In this document: piece by piece, positions 55,791 to 64,000 of the stretch
How positions within the stretch are numbered: position 1 is the first letter of the stretch
Layout: every line of letters starts with the position of its first letter
DNA from: Ahaetulla prasina
Taxonomy: Eukaryota > Chordata > Lepidosauria > Squamata > Colubridae
NCBI RefSeq assembly: GCF_028640845.1
Contig: NC_080542.1
Coordinates: 131,586,580-131,650,579 of the forward strand
Reading direction: 5' to 3'
DNA length: 64,000 nt
Translations under genes and position numbers: made by a program
Notes under the pieces: model-generated
Told to the model about the DNA's origin: nothing
What the model saw: only the letters and a program-made list of their open reading frames with translations
Databases searched by the model: none

Positions 55791-56660
55791 TTATAATCCT
55801 CTGAGCCAGCCCCGTGTCACCTCCTGAGTGGCCAGCACCAGCCAGGAAGGACACGGATCCAATAAACATGTAGTGGCGCGGAGCCTCCCCAACAACCTGT
55901 CCACGTCCTCGGGAGCCACAGGGTCAAATTCATCCCAAACAGACTCAACAAGACGTGCCTCCTCTCCTCGCTTGATCATCCCAATTTCGTCCAGACCATC
56001 CCGGAGCTGGGGGATTTTGTCATATAGATAACCATTAAACTCCTCGGCACGCGCCTGTAACGGGTCATCCCGCACCTCCTGATGAAGGAGGGAACGGGTC
56101 ACCCGAAACAGGGCGGCCGGGCGGTTATCTGCCGACGCAATGCGGGTGTAGGCGTAGGAACGCCGCCTCCTCATTGCCACCAGGTAGGTCCTAGAATAAG
56201 ACCTAACTAGTGTCCGATCAGCTTCGGAATGACTGGACCTCCAAGTGCTCTCTAGGCGCCTTCTCCGGCGTTTCATCTCTCAGCCCCTCGGAGCCACAGG
56301 GTCAAATTCATCCCAAACAGACTCAACAAGACGTGCCTCCTCTCCCTCGCTTGGATCATCCCAATTTCGGTCCAGACCATCCCGGAGCTGAGCGATTTTG
56401 TCATATAGATAACCATTAAACTCCTCGGCACGCCCCTGTAACGGGTCATCCCGCACCTCCTGATGAAGGAGGGAACGGGTCACCAAACAGGGCGGCCGGG
56501 CGGTTATCTGCCGACGCAATGAGGGTGGAGGCGAGAACGCCTCGCCTCCTCATTGCCACTAGGTAGGTCCTAGAATAAGACCTAACTAGTGTCCGATCAG
56601 CTTCGGAATGACTGGACCTCCAAGTGCTCTCTAGGCGCCTTCTCCGGCGTTTCATCTCTC
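55791..56660 (-). pseudogene. L2 pre-RT region with 375-bp tandem duplication
   Basis: The block encoding M-K-R-R-R-R-R-L-E-S-T-W-R-S-S-H-S-E-A-D to F-D-P-V-A-P-E-D occurs twice, at about 55913-56290 and 56291-56665. Copies differ by a few substitutions and small indels (for example a frameshift after R-P-A-A-L-F in the upstream copy). This is the linker between endonuclease and RT. The duplication probably arose after or during insertion. Confidence 0.88.
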
Positions 56661-56829
56661 TCAGCCTCGGAGAACCAAGGGGCCAGACGAGATCTGCGCC
56701 GGGTCAGAGGTCGCAAAGGCACGACACGGTCCAAGGCCCCAGCCGCGCCTGTTCCCAGGCCGCAACTAGTTCCTCAGTCGTGCCGTGGGCCAGATCCTCA
56801 GGAATGGCCCAAGCTCCGCCAGGAACCTC

Positions 56830-57540
56830 TCAGGGTCCATCAGGCGCCTGGGACGGAACCAGCGTAGGTTCCGTCTCCCTGCGATGGTGGGTGGCGGTTC
56901 GGAAGTCCAGACGAAGGAGAAAATGATCTGTCCATGACATTGGTTCTGTTACTAAATCGTCTAGTATCAGATCATTTAGCCACTGACCAGAGATATAAAT
57001 CAGATCCAGCGTGCCTCCCCCCATGTGCGTAGGGCCATCATTTACTCGAATCAGGTCCAAGGCCGTCATGGAAGCCTGGAACTCCCGAGCTGCAGTCGAT
57101 GATAAGCCAGCTGATGGCAAGTTGAAATCCCCCATAACTATCAGTCTGGGGGTCTCAACTGCCACAGTGGCAAATAACTCCAGCAGCTCGGGCAGGGCTG
57201 TGGTCACGCAGCAAGGAGCCAGGTACGTGATCAACAAGCCCAACTGATTCCTATGGCCCCACCTCACATAAAGGGATTCACAGCCGGCAATCTGAGGAAC
57301 AGTGGCCTCCCTCGGCTCTAGATCTTCCTTAATGACAACCGCCACCCCTCCACCCCTACCCTGGACCCTCGGCTGATGGAATGCTCGGAAACCTGGGGGG
57401 CACAATTCGACGAGGGGAACCCCCCCCTCTGGCCCCAACCAGGTCTCCGTAATGCCCATAAGGTCCGCGGACTCCCCCTGAATAAGATCACAAATCAAGG
57501 GGGCTTTATTTGCCACGGACCGGGCATTACATAACATCAA
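56830..57540 (-). pseudogene. L2 apurinic-type endonuclease domain
   Basis: Endonuclease motifs in order: [14 protein letters not shown] (catalytic Glu), [21 protein letters not shown] (catalytic Asp/Asn), T-L-D-L-I-Y-I and S-W-T-D-H-F (catalytic Asp-His). The domain nicks target DNA to start reverse transcription. It appears complete in this frame, about 236 codons, and stops at 56830 shortly before the linker. Confidence 0.9.
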
Positions 57541-57616
57541 CCAAAATCCAGGCTCTGAGGATCATGGCCGCCTGAGGAACGGGTAGGGACTAAGGGGCCG
57601 GAGCACGTGACCGTTT

Positions 57617-58042
57617 TCAGACATCGAGCACGTGCTCCCCACACTCGATATGGCCCCCTCCGCCATATCTGCCTCTCCCACTTACCGTACAGATTGAACC
57701 ACCCTCTAGTCCTGGAACGAACCCTCCCCTGCCTTCAGACCAGATGTAATAGTGCATGAACTGGTACCGGGCTGGATCCCTCCCCGACGGGTTCTCCCCC
57801 ACACCCGTCTTATCCCTCCCCCCCTTTAAAAAACCCTTATTTAAAAATCTATTTAAAAAACCCCATACATTCTTCTTAGCAGCATGCCACCTCTCTGGGT
57901 CCCAAAACCCTTCGTTGAGGTAGGCCCTCGATAACTTGGAGGGCCATTCCTGCGAGGCGGGGGAACCTCGCAGTCGAAGGAGGTCAATAGGCGAGTATCT
58001 CATGGAGAAGAAATAATAAAAGGCAAAAAAAAGGGGGTCCAT
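57617..58042 (-). pseudogene. L2 upstream ORF, function unknown
   Basis: An open frame of 141 codons lies between the 5' UTR and the endonuclease frame. It contains a conserved-looking block (Y-S-P-I-D-L-L-R-L-R) and a Gly-rich C-terminal end. It could be a remnant of L2 ORF1 or simply 5' UTR; no nucleic-acid-binding motif is seen. Confidence 0.45.
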
Positions 58043-58289
58043 CCCTAACCGATGTAGGCATCACAATCCTTCAAATGACCCGGTCAAGACACGCTGTAAG
58101 TTGTTAAAAATTTAGAAAGGTCACTCTCGCCAAGCTGTTAATGGTGATAAAAATGTGGCCCAAAAAGCCACCAGCGTGCTTACCGGGCCGGAAGATGACG
58201 CAGCAGAAGAGGGTTAGCGCGGCCAAAACCAAGGCCGTCATCGATGTCGTCGATGGAAATCGTGGCCGATAGCGGGCCACTACCATACC

Positions 58290-58558
58290 TCCACTGCAAT
58301 TAAAGTTCGCAGGCCGCGGCCAGGAACAGGCTGGAGGGGCCGACCGATGTCCAGGTGGATTAGAAGTCCGAACTCATACCGCCGCTGATGGTAGCCGCGG
58401 CGCAGGCTGGGGGTCGGCCACTGTCCAAGGCCGATTGAGAAGACCGAACTCGCACCGCCGCTGATGGTAGCCATGGCGCAGGCTGAGGGGTCGGCCGATG
58501 TCCAAGGCCGATAGGAAGTCCGGAATCAGCTGATGGTGATCGCGGCATGGACGCCGTT
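58290..58558 (-). promoter_or_regulatory. L2 5' UTR tandem repeats
   Basis: GCTGATGG occurs at 58384, 58460 and 58529 within about 70-76-bp units that also share GGTCGGCC, CCAAGGCCGAT and GAAGTCCG-type words. The region is CpG-rich. By position it is the internal promoter region of the L2; promoter activity is inferred. Confidence 0.6.
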
Positions 58559-59346
58559 AGCTTAAATGTAGTTTTTAAATGGGGTTTTTAATTTTATTCC
58601 AATTTTTAGGCCATAAATTGAATTAGATTTTATATTGTTTTTAACCTGTGTTATATGTATTTTTTGTATTTTTATTGGCTGTGAACCGCCCTGAGTCCTT
58701 TGGGATAAGGGCAGTATACAAATCGAATAAATAAATAAATCTTATTTTATGAAGGTTTCTCTCTGGTAACGCTATACTCCAAACTAGGGCATATAAAACC
58801 TTTGCAAGATCTATACTTGAATATTGCTCACCTGCCTGGAACCCTCACTTATATTAGACATCAATACATTAGAGAGGGTCCAAAGATATTTTACTAGAAG
58901 AGTTCTCAAATCTTCTGCTCGAAATAAAATTCCCTATGACACCAGGCTTGAAATTTTAGGTCTAGATAGCCTCAAAGTATGTCGCCTACATTTTGACTTA
59001 TGCTTAATTCATAAGATTATTTATCAAAATGTTCTACCTGTAAATGAGTATTTTAATTTCAACCATTATAACACAAGGGCCATTAATAGATTTAAACTCA
59101 ATGTAATTCGCGCTAATCTTAACTGTAGGAAATATGACTTCTGCAATAGAGTAGTAAATGTCTGGAACACTCTATCTGATCCTGTTGTTAGTCTCTCTAA
59201 TCCCCATACCTTTTACTGTACCTGTCTACTGTGGAACTTTCATGTTTCTTAGGAGGTCCCTAAGGGGGTGTGCATAAGCACACCAGCCTGCGTACCATCC
59301 CTGTCCTACTGTTCCCTATTATATGTAATCATTACATGTGTTAATG

Positions 59347-59950
59347 TGTTGTGACTCTGGCCCCCAAGCCTGTCCTCATGGAGGAGGATGACTCAGGGAG
59401 TGAGGGAGAGGAGCCAACAAGGCCTCCCTCTCCAGGTCCCTCCTTCCTGGCAATGCCTCAAGTGCTGGCGGAAGGCCAGAAGTAGGCGTGTCAGAGCCCC
59501 CACAGATAGAGGATGAGGAGGATCAATCTTGGATTGACCCTAGGCAGCATTGGAAAGAGAGGCATGCGCAGCAGAGGAATAGGCGTGGCAGGCCCAGAGA
59601 GTGCTGAGTCACTGAGCCACACCTCACAGGGGATAAAAGTGGGTGGGGTTGCCATCTGGTCCTTGTGATGGACAAAAGCTACTAAGTGTGAACTGCATCG
59701 TGTGAGCTTCAGACAGTTTTTGGATTTAAGGCTTGGATTTTCATGAGTAACTCTTGACCATTCTTTAGACTCCTGGTTGCTCCGGCAACGGACTGTAAAC
59801 ACACTGACTCTTGATAAGAAACTTGGCAGGTATTGGACAGCAGCTGCCAGAACTTTCCTCTGCCAAAGGAAACTAGACCAACTTGTAAATAAATTGCTGG
59901 CAGACGTCCTTCGGCATGTGTTTTCTTAGGTGAGGGGGGGGGACAGAACA
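59347..59950 (+). repeat. Solo LTR of the chromovirus family
   Basis: TGTTGTGAC...GGACAGAACA, 604 bp, with TATA-like GATAAAAG at 59632 and AATAAA at 59888. Flanks TAATG (59342-59346) and TTATG (59951-59955) match at four of five positions. No internal coding region, so it is a product of recombination between two LTRs. Same family as 2758-3320. Confidence 0.9.
59632..59639 (+). promoter_or_regulatory. TATA-like box of solo LTR
   Basis: GATAAAAG, in the same place as in the LTR at 2758. Confidence 0.5.
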
Positions 59951-60090
59951 TTATGGCTATGTTTTGCCATGTTTTGCCTATTTATATCCTTTTTTTGTGC
60001 CATTTTTTTCCATGTGTCCGTGTCTATGTTTATACTGTTACTTGTTTCCTTGTACTTGTTGACAAATAAATAAATAACAATAACAACAAT

Positions 60091-60491
60091 AGCTGGTTTA
60101 TAATAGCTGTAGTTTGTCTGAGCTAAGTTTGGCTGAAGCCTGGAGGATGATGCAATGTGCAATGTGGTGAGCTCTGCTGCTAGATGGTAGAGTGTTAATC
60201 CTATTATGTCCTGAGCAGGTCATGTCTTAATCCCAAATCCTGGAGCTGGAGGTCTTTTGTTTTGTACATAGGCTGGCCCAAAGTTTTTCATTGGGCACAA
60301 AATATCTGCTGAGGGCTATTAAGAAAGACTTGAAGGCTTCTTTCTGTCTCCAAGAGCATGTTTCTTTATTTCTCCTTTAGAAAATATAATATTCTGCTTT
60401 TTAAATATTTCTTAAAATATTTCATTCTTCTGGGAGGGGATGGTTTCCCACAGGTAGATAGTTCTGCTTGTGCTACTGTATTCTCTCTACA
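60091..60491. other. No gene recognised
   Basis: Nothing recognised. Confidence 0.5.
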
Positions 60492-60680
60492 GGCAGCCCT
60501 TGACTTACATCCATAACTGGGAACAGAATTTCTATTCTAACAAGGCACATCCTATTTTACAATGTTTCTGCCACAATTGTTAAGCAAATCACTGCAGTTA
60601 TGTGAATCATGCAGTCATTCCCTCTCCATTATCATTGCTTCTCCCTGATTTTGACAGTCAGTTTCTTAGCTACCTTGCAA
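60492..60680. mobile_element. MITE-like element, copy F (half)
   Basis: ACAGGCAGCCCTTGACTTAC at the left with the following family blocks (CACAATTGTTAAGCAAATCAC); the right half is missing. Confidence 0.6.
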
Positions 60681-61049
60681 CTAAGTTAAATAATAACGTA
60701 TTTTCATTTGACAATCAAAAGCATTCATTTCTATTTTAACTGAAAAAATATTTTGGAAATGTAAAAGTCAGAAATGTGCTCTATCTGCACTGTAGACATA
60801 TGGATGGCCATTAGATGGCAGTTGAGAAACAAAAACCTAATTAGGCTGTTGGTTTGAGCTCCAAGCTCCAACCAATTTGCCACTTTGCTGCAACAAAATT
60901 ATAACCCATCACCTCACAAGAACTTGGACCATGTCCCAGTAACAATAGATAGCCACTCAAACTGTCAAACAAGCCGAAACAAGTCCATGACTCAGAAACA
61001 CCCAGATAAATAACTCTAATCCTAATCTGTATCACAAAGACAGTACTTC
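60681..61049. other. No gene recognised
   Basis: Nothing recognised. Confidence 0.5.
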
Positions 61050-61401
61050 CTGTCAATGACTATTTCAGCTTCAACCATAACAATACAGGAGCACACAATA
61101 TATTCAAACTTAAAGTGAACTGATCCAATCTCAATTGCAGAAAATATGTCTTCAGTAACAGAGTTGTTAATGCCTGGAATGCACTACCTGACTCCGTGGT
61201 CTCATCCCAAAATCCCCAAAACTTTAACCTAAGACTGTCTACTGTTGACCTCACACCATTCCTAAGAGGTCTTAAGGGGCGTGCATAAGAGCACCAGCGT
61301 GTCTACTGTCCCTGTCCTAATGTTCTCTTTAGTTGTATTCATTTTATGTATTCAATTCATGCTTATACTTATATATATTATTTAATATGTATTTGACAAA
61401 A

Positions 61402-61444
<43 letters not shown>

Positions 61445-61446
61445 AT
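61050..61446 (+). pseudogene. Rex1/CR1-like LINE 3' fragment
   Basis: Starts near CTTCCTGTCAATGACTATTT and encodes the ORF2 end with V-F-S-N-R-V-V-N-A-W-N-A-L-P-D-S-V-V, then the 3' UTR (GCATAAGAGCACCAGCGTG) and a (AAATA)n/(TAAA)n tail from 61390. 5'-truncated; one premature TAG-like break after the N-N-T block. Confidence 0.8.
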
Positions 61447-62395
61447 ACTTAACTGTAGCTGAGCAACAGCAGCCAGCCATTCAAACAGTCCGAAATCAGA
61501 CCATGACTCAGAAATATCCTAACAAACAACTTTCAGACTAATTTGCATCTCATAAAAAGGTATTTAACGATCTATGTTCTGACAAATGAGCACAACTCAA
61601 AACACATTGACAATGTCTCCTCGAATGGTGATGAAACATTTGCAACCAAATTGCCAAGCTCGGAGCTCAAACCAACAGCCTAACTACCAACCCGAGCTAC
61701 TAATATTCAAACACATTGCAGCAAAAACCTAATTCTTTGCTATTGGGTATCCAGATTACTATTAATATTATATGTTCAGGATACTAAATGCTTTACTGAG
61801 AAAATATGTGAAGTTGGTGGAAGTAGATTTGTGAGAAATTCTGGCCAGGTCTGCTGAATTTATTGGAAAAGTACAGTATATGGATGAAGTTGCAATTTCA
61901 ATCAGACAATGTTTAGGTGAACTTAGACAAGGTTAAGGTTACCACATCTGGTGCCTTAGGCAAGTATCCTTTTTTTCCTTAATTCTTGAATTTGTTATTG
62001 GGAGTTAATTTTTTTTCAATGAATCATTAATCGGTTGGGACTTCAGTTTGACATATTGAGAGTTCTTGGTTCCAGAAGGAGCAACCAGGAACTTATATCA
62101 TCTCCGTTCATAAAAGCAATTTTATTTTATTGTGATCATTCATAATAACAAATCTTGTCATCAGGACTAGTGAGTATAAAAATTATCCTTCTATATTGCA
62201 CCTTAATATTACCAAACTCCATTTTTTATGTATCTTCTCTGGCATATAATGTAGATTTCTACATTATTTATTTGAAGCCAGTTTGGAGGGTTTTTTTGTC
62301 TTTTTTTTTTTTTTTTTGAGAATGCATGCAGGGATTCAAGAGTCATCTGTGTGCTCATTTTCTATGTTGTAGTTCAGGAGGGGGTGAAAGGGAAA
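61447..62395. other. No gene recognised
   Basis: Contains T15 run at about 62305. Sequences 61455-61690 and 60840-61030 share words (CAGCCACTCAAAC..., GACTCAGAAA, GAGCTCAAACCAACAGCC) and may be diverged copies of one unknown repeat in opposite orientation. Confidence 0.4.
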
Positions 62396-62965
62396 ATTTT
62401 GTTGTGATCAGAGGAGCAGAGAACTCTTCTCCAGAAATATTTCACAAGAAGAGTTCTTCACTCCTCTGATCACAACAAAATACTCTATGCCACCAGACTT
62501 GAAATCCTGGTTTAGAAAATTTAGAACTACGCCGCCTTCGGCATGACCTGAATATAACTCATAAAATCATCTGCCACAATGTCCCTCCTGTTGAAGACTA
62601 CTTCAGCTTCAACCACAACAATACATGAGTGCACAATAGATTTAAACTTAAAGTGAATCGCTCCAATCTTGATTGTAGAAAATATGACTTCAGTAACAGA
62701 GTTGTTAATGCCTGGAATGCACTACCTGACTCCGTAGTCTCATCCCCAAATCCCCAAAGCTTTAACCAAAAACTGTCTACTATTGACCTCACCCCATTCC
62801 TAAGAGGTCTGTAAGGGGCATACATAAGAGCACCAGTGTGCCTACCGTTCCTGTCCTAATGTTCCCTTTTGTTGTATTTAATTTGATGGTTATTTCATGC
62901 TTATACTTATATCTATTGTTGTGTTTGACAAAATAAATAAATAAAAATAAATAAATAAATAAAGT
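62396..62965 (+). pseudogene. Rex1/CR1-like LINE 3' fragment with 5' inversion
   Basis: 62440-62820 encodes the C-terminal part of ORF2 with breaks (R-L-E-I-L, then N-R-F-K-L-K-V-N-R-S-N-L-D-C-R-K-Y-D-F-S-N and S-T-I-D-L-T-P-F-L-R-G-L). The 3' UTR ends GTTTGACAAAATAAATAAAT. The first 33 bp (62396-62428) are an inverted copy of the start of the body (about 62443-62475). Confidence 0.85.
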
Positions 62966-62986
62966 CCACTTCAACAATAATGTTAG

Positions 62987-63233
62987 TGTTGTATTTGCAA
63001 AACAATGGCAAGGAGTGAGGCAATGCAGGAGAACCATTAACAGTTCTTTTATTACTACAAACAATTAACTGAGGTGAGCGAGTGAGCGAGTTCTAAACTG
63101 ACAGCTCTTTTATATTGGAGCTGTCAACAGCTCAGCCAATAGCAGCTCCTTAATTCTTCCACCGGCAATAGCATCGGCGGTTAACCAATCGACTGCTGGT
63201 TACTGGTCACGTGTTCTCCAGCCAAACACAACA
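62987..63233 (-). repeat. LTR of second Ty3/gypsy element
   Basis: On the minus strand the LTR begins TGTTGTGTTTGGCTGG at 63233 and ends TTGCAAATACAACA at 62987, 247 bp. It is unrelated to the chromovirus LTR beyond the first bases. It has a TATA-like AATATAAAAG (minus strand, near 63112) and an AATAAAA near 63050. Confidence 0.8.
63107..63116 (-). promoter_or_regulatory. TATA-like box of second LTR
   Basis: AATATAAAAG on the minus strand, followed by GAGCTGTCAG; plausible U3 promoter of the second Ty3/gypsy element. Confidence 0.5.
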
Positions 63234-64000
63234 CCCCTCCCTTCCTGGATTGCACAAGCATAATTGGCCAAGTAGGCCAGGTGTCTTCTGGCTCGCTCCG
63301 ACCTGCGTAGTACAACCGTACCAGGTGCTGTTGATGGGACCCGCACAGGAACTTCATGAACTTCTGGGGCTTGTTCGGCCGTGCTGGATGGAAACTCATC
63401 GGCTAGTTCAGTCACTCTGGATGGAAACTCATTGGACCGGTCCTGCTCTAGCCTTTGAAGTAAATCGATGGCTGGTGAAGTTGTGGGTGGACTATCAGGG
63501 TTGGGCGTGGTTTCTGGATGGGATTCATTGCTTTGTACAGGTGGTGGCTGATTCGATGTGGCCAGGTCTGTGTTGCTCGGTACATTGGATGGGGGCGTGT
63601 GGCAGCGGCACAGTTGATCCACATGGTGCCGCCACATGTGAACATCTTCCAACTGAACCCGGTATGAACGGAGGCCGGTCACTTCTTCTATTTGACCTGG
63701 TAGCCACCGCGGGTCCCCCCCAAAATGCTGGGCATACACCCAATCCCCCACTTGGAATGCGCGGGCTCCACTGGTAGAATCAGGAGGTTTCTCCGGCGAG
63801 TACTCAGGGTGCAAATGACCTAGCACAGTCCTCAATCGCCGGCCCATCAGCAGTCTGCCGGGCAGCGGTTAGTCATGGGGCATGGAGTGGTGTGTTGTGC
63901 CAATAGGTAGCTCGCTATTTTGTCTTGCCAATCTCTGGAAACTAATTTAGCTAGGACTTCTTTAGCTGAGCAGACTGTCCTTTCAGCCAGGCCATTCAAG
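63200..64000 (-). pseudogene. pol: Ty3/gypsy pol C-terminus (integrase end)
   Basis: The minus-strand frame entering at the window edge reads N-G-L-A-E-R-T-V, the conserved integrase segment containing the catalytic Glu, then L-A-Q-H-T-T-P-C. A one-base loss near 63856 shifts to the frame starting M-G-R-R-L-R-T at 63847. This holds a basic integrase C-terminal domain (V-G-D-W-V-Y-A, W-L-P-G-Q-I, W-R-H-H-V-D-Q-L) and a Pro/Ser/Thr-rich tail ending L-R-R-S-E-R-A-R-R-H and a stop at 63200, 33 bp inside the LTR. No chromodomain is present. It belongs to a different lineage from the element at 1-3320. The rest lies beyond the window. Confidence 0.88.
63234..63246 (-). other. Polypurine tract of second gypsy element
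   Basis: AGGAAGGGAGGGG on the minus strand directly before the LTR, the expected plus-strand primer site. Confidence 0.75.

Larger units (their letters stand above)
54166..58558 (-). mobile_element. Near full-length L2 LINE, minus strand
   Basis: Read on the minus strand: a GC-rich 5' UTR with tandem repeats (58558-58050), an upstream ORF (58042-57617), endonuclease, RT, and a 3' UTR ending TACACCGCCCTGAGTCCTTC...AATTTAATAAATGAAATAATAAATG. It separates the ORF end from the 3' UTR of the plus L2. At 4.4 kb it is the longest LINE here. Defects: mutated active site, frameshift near 54860 and an internal tandem duplication. Confidence 0.9.
51888..58740 (+). mobile_element. L2 LINE (plus) split by two L2 insertions
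   Basis: Segments 51888-52946, 53268-54165 and about 58560-58740 read in order as one 5'-truncated L2: pre-RT and RT, thumb and C-terminus, and 3' UTR with the tail CCGCCCTGAGTCCTTTGGGA and (AATAAATA). The gaps hold L2 insertions on the minus strand. TATAT flanks the first insertion on both sides. Confidence 0.88.
58741..60090 (+). pseudogene. Rex1/CR1-like LINE split by a solo LTR
   Basis: 58741-59260 encodes RT C-terminal sequence (A-R-S-I-L-E-Y-C, then L-E-R-V-Q-R-Y-F-T-R-R-V, R-L-E-I-L-G-L, N-R-F-K-L-N-V, C-R-K-Y-D-F-C-N) with frame breaks near 58850. The 3' UTR (GCATAAGCACACCAGC, CCCTGTCCTACTGTTCCC) is interrupted at 59346 by an LTR and resumes at 59956 to end TTGTTGACAAATAAATAAATAAC. 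It is more diverged from the other copies in the window, so it may be a subfamily. Confidence 0.8.

Overview
The window looks like intergenic or intronic chromatin from a squamate reptile, most likely a snake. I infer this from the repeat community: L2, CR1 and Rex1/CR1-like LINEs, tRNA-derived SINEs (some with an ACCTTT-type tail), many short hAT relics, and a DIRS tyrosine-recombinase retrotransposon. Base composition is AT-rich with expanded microsatellites. I found no convincing host protein-coding exon, rRNA gene, functional tRNA gene or CRISPR array. Every coding stretch I could assign belongs to a transposable element, and all are broken by frameshifts, stops or deletions. I see no env-like gene; all LTR material is of Ty3/gypsy type.

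Layout. 1-3320: 3' part of a Ty3/gypsy chromovirus (gag zinc knuckle, protease, RNase H, integrase, chromodomain, 3' LTR) with most of its reverse transcriptase deleted. 3321-12600: AT-rich DNA with an unclassified repeat, a foldback, an L1 ORF2 tail, a hAT relic, a SINE, LINE tails and a MITE-like inverted-repeat element. 12607-19015: a three-level nest in which a MITE-like element carries a CR1 3' fragment, which carries a structurally complete 5.75-kb DIRS element (12931-18682). The DIRS keeps 104-bp identical inverted terminal repeats, an internal complementary region joining both outer ends, and gag, RT/RNase H and tyrosine-recombinase genes. 19016-29400: sparse repeats, two hAT-like and SINE clusters, and one long Rex1/CR1-like LINE (27185-28855). 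29438-31490: a long CR1 on the minus strand. 31500-51600: mostly non-coding DNA with CR1 pieces, SINEs with clear target-site duplications, hAT/MITE elements and a 203-bp near-perfect palindrome (40382-40584). 51888-58740: an L2 LINE interrupted by two further L2 insertions, one of them almost full length. 58741-64000: LINE tails, a solo LTR of the same family as the left-end chromovirus, and on the minus strand the 3' end of a second Ty3/gypsy lineage that runs off the window.

The elements interact as parasites of each other rather than as an operon. The L2-tailed SINEs share their 3' end with the L2 LINEs here, so they were probably mobilised by L2 reverse transcriptase. The CR1 tail repeat appears to have seeded the large AATAT microsatellite. 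The DIRS element inserted without target duplication through a 4-base CATT shared by its circle junction and the CR1 target; this is the best-supported mechanistic observation in the window.
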